A DNA stretch of 26,806 nucleotides. It comes from Strongylocentrotus pallidus (Eukaryota > Echinodermata > Echinoidea > Camarodonta > Strongylocentrotidae). Location: contig JARBES010000126.1 in NCBI GenBank assembly GCA_030265145.1, positions 21,996,492-22,023,297 on the forward strand, read 5' to 3'. Below the pieces are notes generated by a model. It was not told the origin of the DNA and ran no database searches. It was given only the letters and a program-made list of their open reading frames with translations. A program made the translations under genes and the position numbers. This document shows positions 1 to 8,549 of this stretch, one piece after another; the first letter of the stretch is position 1, and every line of letters begins with the position of its first letter.

Positions 1-99
1 GTCAGCCATCTTGCTTTGTCGCCCTCATCGGGAAGCAAGGAGGCAAAAGCCCTGAGAAGCCATGCTGTACTTGTAACGAGGTATGAAACACTGGATACC
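1..99 (-). CDS. MDN1: MDN1 exon E23 (partial, linker)
   Basis: This is the most 3' exon in the window and is cut by the left edge. The acceptor is the AG at 101-100 (TTTGTGCAG). One leading base completes the ATG codon begun by E22, and 32 codons follow. The peptide contains AWLLRAFASLLPDEGDKARW, which resembles the human linker segment around LAGLAELLPES. It is helical, with no catalytic motif. No stop codon or donor is reached. Confidence 0.8.
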
Positions 100-806
100 C
101 TGCACAAAGAGAAAAGAAGAATTGAAGATAAAAATGTCCATCAGGTTTTTCTTGCAGAATGAACGCTAGACTCATTTATAACCAGTTCAAGCACATGACC
201 TGAATGATGTCCATCCATCATGACTCAGGGTGGATTCAAAAACACTAACTGCTATGTCAGGCAACAAGATATTCAAAAAGTAAGAGAAATGGGAGATTGT
301 CAGGGATAAAGAAAGCGTATGTTCGGAAGAAAGAATGAATATTTAAGGTGTCAATGCACCAATCAATGAAAGTATAGAAGTTTTTACATACACATATGCA
401 AACTGAAAAACCATGCCCTCAAAAATCAAAATATAAACAAGTAAAATTAGGATGCCATTATAGGCTCATTAACAGATGCCAGTGTTTGATTTAACGTGTC
501 AATGTGTCAATGATTCTCAACTGCGCACAATTAAGATTGTACATAAATTCACGGAAATGTGAAGCATATTTCAATTATGTCATTATAAAAGAAACCATTG
601 CAGTTTACCCCGACACACCTGAATGAGGCTTTCGTATCCAACCCTCCCATTGCTCATAAGGTAATTCAACTGGAAGCTACATTTTGTTGAAAGCACTTTC
701 TTCTATTGAAATGCTGAACATTCAGGTGTAAACATGTAAGGCATTAGCATGGTAACAGTTGGAACATTAGTACAATCATGATACCAATAAAAGAATCTCA
801 TCTTAC
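100..806. other. intron E22-E23, no feature recognised
   Basis: This is AT-rich intron sequence with no coding frame that continues midasin. I saw no clear inverted or tandem repeat. Confidence 0.6.
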
Positions 807-1066
807 ATGAAGTTATATCCCTTGCTGCTCGTCCATCCAGAGTTCCTCCATAGAACCTCCAGGATCTCTTGTAGGTGGTCCTGATGCGCCTCCCAGGACT
901 CTAGGGGGATACTCTTGCCCCCCTCCTGCAACTGCTTCGCCTCTTCTTTGGGCCTTTTTTCAACATGGGGCGCGGTGGAGGGGGGATGGGCGTGGTGGTG
1001 GTGGTGATCAGATAGCAGGTGGAACATGCACCTGGATTGGACAGGTGTGTGGAGGTTGGCAGGACC
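807..1066 (-). CDS. MDN1: MDN1 exon E22 (linker, His-rich loop)
   Basis: This exon has 86 codons, starts in phase 0 and leaves AT for E23. The donor is GTAAGA. It starts GPANLHTPVQSRCMFHLL, matching the human linker stretch GPGNLNRPIFSKCCFEVL, and ends ESWEAHQDHLQEILEVLWRN, matching the human GEWVERTQQLQDISSMLW region. Between these conserved blocks lies a low-complexity insert with five consecutive histidines followed by Ala-His-Pro-Pro, then a charged KRPKEEAKQLQEGGK stretch that looks like a solvent loop. The 3' splice site sits directly on the (ATT)-rich tail of a SINE in the same orientation. Confidence 0.88.
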
Positions 1067-1070
1067 CTGT

Positions 1071-1336
1071 AACAATAACAATAATAGTTCGTTCTTTTAT
1101 AGCACATTCCAGGACCGCAGGCCCTCTCAGAGCGCTTTACAGATATATTATTACCCGTCATCGGATTTGGGCTTACCTGCACACAATGTATGCACATTCT
1201 CCACTCCATGGGGAGCATTCCAGCCAGACGTCATTTTTACAAGTGCACACTTGATCATCTAACCACATTAACTTTTGCATTCTAACGGGTACCCATTTAA
1301 CACCTTGGTGGAGAGCGGCAAATGTAGATCAATGTA
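1071..1336 (-). repeat. tRNA-type SINE, 5'-truncated, tail abutting exon
   Basis: Similar over most of its length to the SINE at 24610-24966: shared blocks read CTCCACTCC-TGGGGAGCATTCCAGCCAG, GGGTACCC-TTTAACACC and GTGGAGAG-GGCAA. The tRNA-like head is missing. The tail is a degenerate ATT/GTT run at the low-coordinate end, a few bases from exon E22, so it supplies the pyrimidine-rich part of that acceptor. It lies in sense orientation to MDN1. Confidence 0.75.
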
Positions 1337-1657
1337 ACACAGAGATGAGAGCCATTATCATGATGAACCACACCAGCATAGAAGGACTGCCCATGGAAGA
1401 CTGAATTAGCAGTTTTTAAAGGCAGGTGGAGTATAGTATACAAATATTGACTGCTTTGAAGGGCACTGTTGAAACTATAGCCCAAGGTGATCTTGAAACT
1501 GTGCTGTGACCCAAGACGAAGTTGAGGTGCATAGTGCAGGCTCAAGGTCACCTAAGAACTATAGTTTGAACGTGACCCGAAAATTCAACGCATCCCTTGT
1601 TAACTTCATGCATTTCTATTGCGTCATTGCAATGTAGACGCAAGGAGAACTGTACCT
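1337..1657. other. intron sequence, nothing recognised
   Basis: Unannotated intron between a SINE and a MITE fragment. The motif CAAGGTGATCTTGAAACTGTG / CAAGGTCACCTAAGAACTATAG suggests a short decayed repeat, but its limits are unclear. Confidence 0.4.
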
Positions 1658-1775
1658 GGGCCCGTTGCATAAAACTTACCATTGATGGTAACTTTGCCAT
1701 CAATGGCAACTACCATCATGGTAAAAGGGCTCAACAGCCAATCAAAATCAAGGTTTCCATGGTAGTCAATATTTT
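1658..1775 (+). mobile_element. MITE family M3, partial copy
   Basis: Starts GGGCCCGTTGCATAAAACTT and contains ACCATTGATGGTAACTTTGCC, nearly the same as the full copy at 19539-19695. The left end is intact. The right part diverges after CAAGGTTTCCATGGTAG, so the second terminal repeat is missing or rearranged. Confidence 0.7.
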
Positions 1776-1880
1776 TTCACTACAATACCCAGATCCATTG
1801 GTTCGACCATCAGAAGACTAACATACTTCTAACATGGAATGCACCTACAATGCCAAAGTGCCAACCACTAATTCATTTAC

Positions 1881-2190
1881 CATAACAGAGCTGCTGTCTT
1901 CCAACAAATAAGTCTGCATCTCCTCATCGTCTTCAACGCTAGGTTTCCATGACAACCACCTTTCCATCGATGCAGCTACAGTGTTAGACTGCATGTGAAG
2001 TAGATGGGCAGCTGCTACCTCGGCAATGACCCCTGTATGACCTTGGACTGATCCAATCTTGCTATGGGGGTGCAGGAGGACAGTGTTGAGGGGGCAGAGC
2101 AGGTACGGGTTGAAGGGAACTTGGAAGCGTGTAAACTCGTATAAGGATTCAATGTCCCTCAGTTTTCCCTCGTTGTTGAAGCTTTGGAGC
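1881..2190 (-). CDS. MDN1: MDN1 exon E21 (linker)
   Basis: This exon has 103 codons after one leading G that completes a Gly codon with E20. It ends in phase 0 at a GTAAAT donor; the acceptor is CAAACTTAG. The peptide reads LQSFNNEGKLRDIESLYEF, then PFNPYLLCPLNTVLLHPHS, then a helical SNTVAASMERWLSWKPSVED, and ends in an acidic DDEE patch. This part of midasin is poorly conserved, so the assignment rests on phase continuity and position between two clearer exons. Confidence 0.85.
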
Positions 2191-2444
2191 CTAAGTTTGA
2201 AAAATGAAAATCAGGAAAAATAACATCCATAATAAGTATAAATTAATCTTCTTTTTTTAAACACTTGTTGACTATTTCATCTATATAATTCATCCTTTGA
2301 GAGCATGACATTGCATGTCTACAGAAACTCATTTAGCTGTACTCCAAGGTTCAAAGGTCTACTGTACAGGATACAATCTGTGAATCTGTTCCAAATTGCT
2401 GGATATTTATAATTTCACAACAGGAAAATCTAAAGGGTAAGCCT

Positions 2445-2577
2445 GGGCCCCGTCTTACAAAGAGTTACGATTGATCCAAATCAATCGTAAGTCCTCCAAT
2501 CAATCGCAAGTTTGCAGTCTCCTATCTCTTATGAACATAGTTACGATTGATATCAACTCTTTGTAAGACGAGGCCCA
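2445..2577 (+). mobile_element. MITE family M2, full copy
   Basis: A palindromic element with ends GGGCCCCGTCTTACAAAGAG and its near inverse, plus internal subterminal repeats ACGATTGAT and CAATCGTAAG/CAATCGCAAG. Related copies lie at 5595-5752 and 17661-17770. No coding capacity. Gene-external on the E20-E21 intron. Confidence 0.8.
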
Positions 2578-2660
2578 GGTCTTTCAAATATTGGACTAAA
2601 GAACAGTTCACAAAAAAACCTGCCCTGTCTCGATTACACAAGCATCCTTTCTTCTGTACC

Positions 2661-2940
2661 CTCCATTGGTTAAGTGGTTAAGTCGCCGGACTGTCGATCA
2701 CAAGGTTCGCGGTGCGAGACCCCCCGTGACACTAATGTCCTTTGACAAGACATTGATCTACAATTTCCTCACTCGACCCAGGTGATGTAAATGGGTACCT
2801 GGCAGGAATTAATTCTTTGAAATGCTAGAGCGCCGTAATGGCAGCACAGCTAAAGCCGGGGTAATAATCTCCAAGTTTAGAAGCGCTTAGTGATTGTTAT
2901 AAGCGTTATATAAAAACTGAGTATTATTATTATTATTATT
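2661..2940 (+). repeat. tRNA-derived SINE, near full length
   Basis: The head has an A-box-like TTGGTTAAGTGGTTAAG and a B-box-like GGTTCGCGGTGCGAGACC. The body carries GTAAATGGGTACCTGGCAGG, and the 3' end reads AAGCGTTATATAAAAACTGAG with a (TAT)n tail. It is antisense to MDN1 and stops about 22 bases from the donor of E20. The body and tail resemble the SINE at 24610-24966. Confidence 0.8.
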
Positions 2941-2963
2941 GTCCAACCTATCAAGGTACTAAC

Positions 2964-3198
2964 CCTGTTTGCTTGAAGGTTTCTGACATCATCTGTGCAA
3001 CCACCCGCTGAGAAGTGGTAATGGCCAAGTGTTCCTTGATGGGCCATAGCCAGACAGTCATCTCATGAGTATCTTGGACTGTTCCATTTCTCTGATCGGG
3101 GGTGGCATCGGGCTCCTCAGGGTAGAGGGTGGGATTTTTGGGTAGAAGGCCCCGCTGCATGAGGTTGTACTCGATTGGTCCAACAGCTTCAGATGCAA
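2964..3198 (-). CDS. MDN1: MDN1 exon E20 (linker)
   Basis: This exon has 77 codons with two leading bases (TT, completing a Leu codon with E19) and two trailing bases (GG). The acceptor is GTTATAG and the donor GTTAGT. The peptide has VGPIEYNLMQRGLLPKNPTL, a polar PEEPDATPDQRNG loop, then TVWLWPIKEHLAITTSQRVV, which resembles the human SVQLWPAMEYLAMLWRYKV block. The weak donor GTTAGT is confirmed by the phase of the next exon. Confidence 0.87.
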
Positions 3199-3738
3199 CT
3201 ATAACAATGAAACATGTTAAAAAAAGAAATGATTTAAAATATGACGTAATTTCCTGAACGGTGTTCTGTTACAGTTTTTCATACTAAATAAATTAAGCTA
3301 ACTGCATTTTTTTTTTAAATCAAAACAATTTCAGATTCATTTCAGATCACATATGTCATGGAATGTACAGGTAGTTTTAAACTGCTTGTATGTTACCTGA
3401 CATTGCACAAGTTAAGTACAAATTTTTAAAATCTGACTTCAATGTCATATTGTGATATCCTTATTTGCTCATTTCCAATTATAAACATAAATGAAGGGGT
3501 ACAATTTTTCCATATCAAGGTGGACAAGGTGTTTATGACTTCTTCTTCTTCTTCCATTTGAGTACATCCCTCTTTACAGAGTATTGTCGTACTATACAGG
3601 GGTGTGCAGGTGGACCACTTCACCAGGGTTTCCCCCTCCTCTTATACGAATAGTGCAGTGGGTTCTTAACATGCAAAGGTAGTGACCCTTCTCTACACCG
3701 GGCCTCCATTTTACGTCCTATCCGAGGGACGGACTTAC
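3199..3738. other. intron E19-E20, no mobile element recognised
   Basis: AT-rich intron with a short (CTT)n run at 3539-3553. The minus-strand frame of E19 stays open for a while past its donor, but that stretch looks non-coding. Confidence 0.5.
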
Positions 3739-4085
3739 GTTCTGATTGGTCCTGCAGAACTACAGCCTTCATCAGACAATCCTCAAGCACCCTGCACGTG
3801 AATGGTCCATGACTGCTTGACATGAACGCAACGCAACGATCCGCATCCCGTCGCCTTCCCATCGTCTTTCCTCCGGCCTGCCCAGTCACATCCAAGGCCC
3901 GGCAGAGCTTCGTGATGCGCTGGCTGGTCTCTGCGACGTGGGCCGTCTGGAAGGGGAGGGGCTGGCCGAGGAGATGGCAGAGACCCTCCCGCTGGCTGAG
4001 GTCAAGGGTCATCGTGGAGGGCGCGTCGCTGTGGCTCAGAGAGGCGTGCAGGCATTTCATGATGGTGTGCAGTGCCACCGGTAAG
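3739..4085 (-). CDS. MDN1: MDN1 exon E19 (linker)
   Basis: This exon has 115 codons plus one base at each end, with donor GTAAGT and acceptor CTCCGATCAG. The leading C completes a Ser codon with E18 (AG|C). Conserved text REGLCHLLGQPLPFQTAHV matches the human LQKFLGRPFPFKDKLVVE block. It continues with SQRITKLCRALDV and a basic GGKTMGRRRDADR stretch, then helical FTCRVLEDCLMKAVVLQ. An open frame runs to 3620, but phase into E20 fixes the end here. Confidence 0.9.
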
Positions 4086-4169
4086 CTGATCGGAGTGGAG
4101 AACAGAAAACATTTTTAATTGGAGATTTATGAGCATGATATACCACATGAACAGATTATGATTGAACTG

Positions 4170-4315
4170 GGGGGCGTTTCACAAAACTTGTCATCAGTGA
4201 CAAATGACAGTTTTTGTTATAAGCTACTGAAATCCTTGCTTCTGATTGGTCATCAGCAGATTTGTCACTGATTTTTGTCATTTGTCATTGAAAAAAGGCT
4301 TTGTGAAACGGGTCC
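4170..4315 (+). mobile_element. MITE family M1, copy 1
   Basis: A palindromic element: GGGGCGTTTCACAAAACTTG at the left and TTTGTGAAACGGGTCCC at the right, with subterminal TCAGTGACAAATGACAG and CTGTCATTTGTCACTGA type repeats. Reverse-oriented copies lie at 10656-10804 and 12092-12238. Confidence 0.85.
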
Positions 4316-4755
4316 CAGATGAAACTGTTTCTTTCAGGGTACTTGGATGATTTCTAAAGTGAAGGGCTTTCTTCCTGGAGCCACAACGCTATTTTGTGAA
4401 AATTGTATGGGCATCGCACCTGCATTTGTATCATGAACAGATTCATGAATCCTACTCAAAAGAGAGTATTTTGATAGAGGATTTACTTGCATGAGGCCTT
4501 TTGCTGTTAGCTAATACATGTAATACTTGCATGTACATTCAAGATTGTGCAAAAAAGGAATAAACCACTAAACTGCAGAGCTAAGGTGAAAGACACTTAT
4601 GTACAGTATTATCTGTGCTTAATATTTTGTACTTGAAACAGAGCATTTATTCTCTTTATTCACCATATATACATACTCAATGATAGAAAATATTTTGTAG
4701 TCATGATTGAATTTTTCTTTTCATTGAAAATTTCGCTAAATCATTGATTTCCTAT
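4316..4755. other. intron, nothing recognised
   Basis: AT-rich sequence with no open frame or repeat that I could place. Confidence 0.5.
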
Positions 4756-5375
4756 TTATTAAATTACGTTCAACTGGTTTCCCATACCGGGATTAATACT
4801 TTTTTCTGTAATTGTATTTTACTTGGATCTGTTTGCATTCCCTCTGCTTGTAATTTTCTATATTTTTTACAAACATAAATTCAGTAACTATTCAGCCGCA
4901 AAGGTTGCGAATATTGAAGAAAAAAAATCTTGTATCTTGAATCTTTACAACTTGTGTGAACCGTATGAACCTAGGCTTACCACTATCAATTCACAAAACA
5001 CACAAACAAATTACACTCACCTTGAAGAACCATTTAGTACAGACTTCACAACCTGAACAGTTTCTCATCCCTAGATTAATTTCTAATGTCTTTTTAAATT
5101 TCCAATTTTTTACACTTTTTTTCTGTCATAGTATTTTACTTTTTCCTATTTCCCTTGGGTTTTTAATTTTTGTATGTTTTTACATACATCAAATCAGTAA
5201 CAATTTAGCCGCAAAGGTTGCAAGTATTGAAAAAATAAATCTTGAATCCTTACAACTTGTGTGAACTGTGTGAATATAGCCTAACCACTATCAATACATG
5301 TACATAAAACACACAAACAATGACACTCACCTTGAAGAACCATTGAGTACAGACTTCACAACCTGGACTGTTTCT
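4756..5375. repeat. two-unit tandem duplication (~310 bp) carrying an exon end
   Basis: Unit 1 (about 4756-5065) and unit 2 (about 5066-5375) share blocks such as TTTAGCCGCAAAGGTTGC, CTTACAACTTGTGTGAAC and CACTCACCTTGAAGAACCAT. Unit 2 holds the real 3' end of exon E18 (5331-5375). Unit 1 holds a diverged copy at 5021-5065 with the donor GTGAGT still intact, still encoding VVKSVLNGSS. Spacing is 310 bases. Confidence 0.85.
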
Positions 5376-5491
5376 TTCAAGAACCAGTCCCAATGGAGAG
5401 CTAGCTGACCAAAGGAGAATCTATCCCCATCTGTGATTGGTTGAGTGCATAGCCGCCACAACCTATCCCTCCAACCACAGGCCACGAGAAT
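5331..5491 (-). CDS. MDN1: MDN1 exon E18 (linker)
   Basis: This exon has 53 codons from phase 0, ending with AG before donor GTGAGT. The acceptor TTTTCCTCTAG is strong. The peptide ILVACGWRDRLWRLCTQPIT aligns with the human ILGSLRWRDRFWTVADTV, and GQLALHWDWFLKETVQVV aligns with LALLALHWHWVLKHLVHQI. This is one of the clearest linker matches and anchors the order of the left half of the gene. Confidence 0.95.
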
Positions 5492-5594
5492 CTAGAGGAA
5501 AACAATTAAGATTTTATTTCCATTGTACAACCATCGCAAAAGGTGATTTGTATTTGTGTGGGATATTCAGAATATAAATGTGTACAGAAGAACA

Positions 5595-5752
5595 GGGCCC
5601 CAAATTATAAAGAGTTGCGAATGATCTGAATCAATCGCAAGTCCTCTTATTAATCGCAAATTTGCAGTTTCCTATCTCTTATGTACATAGTTGCAATTGA
5701 TATCAATCGCATTAAGTTGCAATCAATCGAAACTCTTTATAAGACAGGGCCC
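5595..5752 (+). mobile_element. MITE family M2, copy 2
   Basis: Starts GGGCCCCAAATTATAAAGAG and ends CTCTTTATAAGACAGGGCCC, with internal CAATCGCAAGTCCTCTTATT and TTTGCAGTTTCCTATCTCTT shared with 2445-2577. Longer than copy 1 because of an extra ATCAATCGCATTAAGTTGCA segment. Confidence 0.8.
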
Positions 5753-5756
5753 ATAT

Positions 5757-6204
5757 CTCTGAATGCAGAGATGGTGAAATGAATCAATGCTTTGGAGATG
5801 AGTTGTATGAGAAGGCTTCTGCATATCTACTACACTTCGCATATGTCCAACAAGAAAGTGAGAGAGATAATGGAGAGTTAGATAGGGGAACACGATCACT
5901 GCATCACAATTATGAAAAAGGAGACAGCTACAGTGGTTTGGGCATGTATAACTAGATGGAAGAATAGCTTGGCAAACACTATCTTGCAAGGAGGAACTAA
6001 TGGGAGAAGAAAGAGGGGCAGACCAACTAGGACATAGACTGATAACATCAGACAGTGAATGGGAATGTTATTTGTGCAGCTAGCTAGAACATCTAATAAA
6101 GGCAGGAAGTTATGGAGAACCTGTGTCTCAAGGTCCGTTTCATTGTCGCCCAAACAGCCTCCAAGCTATGGGACATGGATAGATAGATAGATAGATAGAT
6201 AGAT
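5757..6204 (+). mobile_element. decayed LINE 3' end with GATA tail
   Basis: Plus-strand peptides resemble the C-terminal end of non-LTR retrotransposon ORF2: one frame gives RQLQWFGHV and the next gives GRRKRGRPTRT, DNIRQ and QLARTSNKGRKLWRTCVS. At least one frameshift and several stops interrupt them. The fragment ends TGGGACATGGATAGATAGAT, a tail of about six GATA units (6177-6204). The family within LINEs is not certain. It is antisense to MDN1. Confidence 0.65.
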
Positions 6205-6580
6205 ACACAGGTACAGTATAAGTAAGCGAAAAAGGGTCATAGGTACATTGTGATGGTGTTGTAAAGAAAAACAAATTGTGGCAGTTTGGGACATTTGATC
6301 AGAAGGAATTAATATATTGCATGATGAAATTTTAAGTATTTGGTAATAAACGGAAAAGTAAGTTTAAAAAATTATACTCATGAACATGTGAAAGAGTAAG
6401 AAATGATAGGACAGGAATTGATTAAAAATGGAGATTCAGCAAATAGGGCATGCTGTTGAAGATTACCAATGTTATACATGTACAAGAAAGACTAACTAAA
6501 ATTGGTAAATATAATACAATAACTGTGGTTTTTGTAAAAGAGCGAAATATGAGTTCCTCTTATTAGAAACTGTACATTAC
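6205..6580. other. intron, nothing recognised
   Basis: AT-rich intron upstream (low-coordinate side) of exon E17 with no repeat or frame that I could identify. Confidence 0.5.
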
Positions 6581-6711
6581 CTGGAAGGCTTGGTCCTCTT
6601 CCAGAGGTCCATCGGCGGCGAGTCTCTCTGAGAAGAACTGGTCCCAGGCCTGGAAGAATGGACCAACATGAGCTACAGACTGATGAGGGAGGGCTTCGCT
6701 ACTCAGACGAC
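6581..6711 (-). CDS. MDN1: MDN1 exon E17 (linker)
   Basis: Two leading bases GT complete a Gly codon with the G from E16; 43 codons follow to a phase-0 donor GTAATG. The acceptor is CTTTCACAG. The peptide LSSEALPHQSVAHVGPFFQA matches the position of human LPHEIVVNLAAFFEL, followed by WDQFFSERLAADGPLEEDQA. It is helical linker sequence with no catalytic residue. Confidence 0.92.
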
Positions 6712-6810
6712 CTGTGAAAGACATCGTGGTGTATGAAAATAGATTATAATAATACTAATATTAGATGCTGCTTATAAGTATCGGCATGCATGGTAATGTA
6801 GATATACAGT

Positions 6811-7076
6811 AGGCTTACGGTTGCACCATTTGAGAGAGAGGGAGGATTGGGGAGTCCTGACGAAGGATAGTCAACCTGTTCGAAATGTCGAGCCACTCCT
6901 ACTACCCATCCTCTCCAACCGGCGCTATAGTTCTCTTTAGAACTATAAGCTCAAGAAAGATTACCAACAGTCCTTTTCAGGACTACACACACTCACAAGA
7001 AATAAAAATTACAGACAGTCCTTTTCAGGACTCCCCAATCCTCCCCCCTCTCTCACATGGCGCAACCATAAGCCTA
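6811..7076 (+). mobile_element. foldback element with ribozyme-like and histone-type hairpins
   Basis: The outer arms 6811-6860 and 7025-7076 are near-perfect inverted repeats (AGGCTTAcGGTTGC, GGAGGATTGGGGAGTCCTGA and their complements). Inside is a hammerhead-like core: CTGACGA at 6857-6863, GAAA at 6882-6885 and TGTC at 6886-6889, with GGAGT (6851) able to pair with ACTCC (6895). Next come a 9-bp hairpin with CTTT loop (6926-6947), CAAGAAAGA (6952-6960), and two identical 6-bp/TTTC-loop hairpins AGTCCTTTTCAGGACT (6969-6984, 7017-7032). No protein is encoded. It is antisense to MDN1. Confidence 0.75.
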
Positions 7077-7080
7077 CTAT

Positions 7081-7303
7081 ATAATAATAATATTGTATTG
7101 GATATTTTTAGCGCACATATCCACCATGCAATGTGCTGAAGGCGCTCCAATATTAGCCAGGCTCTGCTATGCTACCGATTTCGGTGCTCACAGCATTCAA
7201 GGAATTCCTTCCTACCGGTAGTACCCATTTGGGCGAATTTAGATTAATGTCTTGCCAAACACTCCGATGAGGTATCCACTAGACCACGACACCTCTACCA
7301 GAA
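7081..7303 (-). repeat. tRNA-headed SINE, internally deleted
   Basis: The tail is the (TAA)n run at 7079-7093 and the head lies at the high-coordinate end. Read on the minus strand the head gives GAGGTGTCGTGGTCTAGTGG, an A-box-like sequence, followed by GGCAAGACATTAATC and GGGTACT seen in the other SINEs. The B box is missing, so an internal deletion is likely. It directly abuts the foldback element. Confidence 0.6.
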
Positions 7304-7640
7304 TAATATATCAATAACTCTCCCAAAGCCTTCTATTGCATCTTCGCAAAATGACTGAATGCAATTTTGTACTAACGGAATACAGAATATCGAAGCAATA
7401 TTCACATTTTAAAAGAACAATGAAAGAAAAAAAGATGTTCATAATCACAAATGACATCCTACTTGCATCACAAGACGCTAAATATATTCCCAGTAAAAAA
7501 AAAAACTAGAAACTGCTACATGCATAGAGGTTCATAATGGTGAACATTACAAACTTCATGAAATTCTTCTACAGCATAAAATAATTATTCTTTACAATTC
7601 AGGTAGTTTCAGGTCACAACAAATTTTGGTTGTACGGTAC
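7304..7640. other. intron, nothing recognised
   Basis: AT-rich intron between a SINE and exon E16, with an A-rich run near 7494-7505. Confidence 0.5.
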
Positions 7641-7768
7641 CTTTCTGGAGAGCCTGTGAAAGTTGAAGGACTGTGACTGGCTTCCGTTTCTTCTTACTCC
7701 CTGGCTCTGGGTTGGTTTGATGAGCTAGGCAAGACTCTGACAATGATCTCCTCAGGAATACAAACAAT
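7641..7768 (-). CDS. MDN1: MDN1 exon E16 (linker)
   Basis: One leading base completes an Arg codon with E15 (AG|A), 42 codons follow, and one trailing G joins E17. The donor is GTACCG (weak) and the acceptor TGTGTATGTGCAG. The peptide includes SESCLAHQTNPEPGSKKKRK and VTVLQLSQALQK. The KKKRK cluster could act as a nuclear localisation patch, but that is only an inference. The exon is assigned by phase and position; sequence similarity to human midasin is weak here. Confidence 0.82.
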
Positions 7769-8210
7769 CTGCACATACACAACAGGATTGAAAATAAAAC
7801 ATAACTGTTCATGGCAGCTACTTTCTAGCCTATTAGATACAATCAAGGATAATATGCCATGCAACCTATACCTAAAAGAAATGGCTCTTTTGGTTTGGAA
7901 AAAAACGCCTTACCTTTAGGGGCAAGATTCTCTTAGCCCTCAGGCATTTGAATACACAGAAACAAACAGATATACCACTGATGCAATAAACTGGATTTTT
8001 ACCTCAGGAAACAATGACTAAATTACAAACACTGTGCATATAAGGCAGGTAACTTATACCAAAGAATTACAGGTAAATGTACCTTGAATTTGAACCCTGA
8101 ACAGCCACATCATCTCTCTCTCTCTCTCTCTCTCTATCAATGGACTTAATTCTTTGATATCTCACTCCTTGGTAAAAAGAATATCATATTCAACAAAATG
8201 TATCCCTCTT
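7769..8210. other. intron with (CT)n microsatellite
   Basis: Mostly unremarkable intron. A pure CT dinucleotide run of about 11-12 units lies at 8115-8137. Confidence 0.7.
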
Positions 8211-8347
8211 TTAAAGGTATAGACCAGTTTTGGGTTTAGGTATTGCCATCTTAATCTTGGAAGGCAATATTTAAACAATATTGAATGGATATTTTGCACG
8301 CAAAACCCTTGAACCGCAATTTTACCACTACTGGTCTTTACCTTTAA
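8211..8347 (+). mobile_element. TTAA-flanked MITE (M5)
   Basis: Both ends sit on TTAA. Left arm TTAAAGGTATAGACCAGT, right arm ACTGGTCTTTACCTTTAA, so an inverted repeat of about 18 bp with one mismatch. TTAA target duplication is typical of piggyBac-type elements. About 137 bp, no coding capacity. Confidence 0.8.
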
Positions 8348-8389
8348 GGTCAAACTTAAATTCAACATGTTTCTTTGTTATTAACAAAC

Positions 8390-8549
8390 CTCATGGCTAG
8401 GGTCTGGATTCTTTCCATTGGTTCCGGACTGTCATCTTCCATGCTCTCTTCTTGATCTGATGCTGCCCTCTGGAGGCGAACGCTGAATAGCTGAAGCAAC
8501 TGCTCATTCCAGTGCACATCCAGGGGTGAGTTGATCAGAAGATCTTTCA
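8390..8549 (-). CDS. MDN1: MDN1 exon E15, left copy
   Basis: Two leading bases (TG), 52 codons and two trailing bases (AG) make 160 nt, with donor GTTTGT and acceptor TTACTACCAG. The peptide KDLLINSPLDVHWNEQLLQL matches the human VIPLDPRWNMQALDMI block and is followed by an acidic DQEESMEDDSPEP loop. It differs from the right copy at five of 52 residues (R/C, A/T, S/N, S/R, T/I), all after the conserved block. It joins E16 in phase. Confidence 0.93.

Noticed and set aside
3620-3738. Extension of exon E19 to the end of its open frame
   Set aside because: The strong GTAAGT donor at 3738 and phase continuity into E20 place the exon end at 3739.
4756-5375. CRISPR-like or satellite array
   Set aside because: There are only two long diverged units and the context is a eukaryotic intron.
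5896-6153. Minus-strand protein of 85 codons
   Set aside because: The plus strand carries decayed LINE peptides here; the minus frame is its shadow.
6926-7032. A real histone gene 3' end
   Set aside because: No histone coding sequence lies upstream (no H2A/H2B/H3/H4 peptide in any frame); the hairpins sit inside a foldback repeat.
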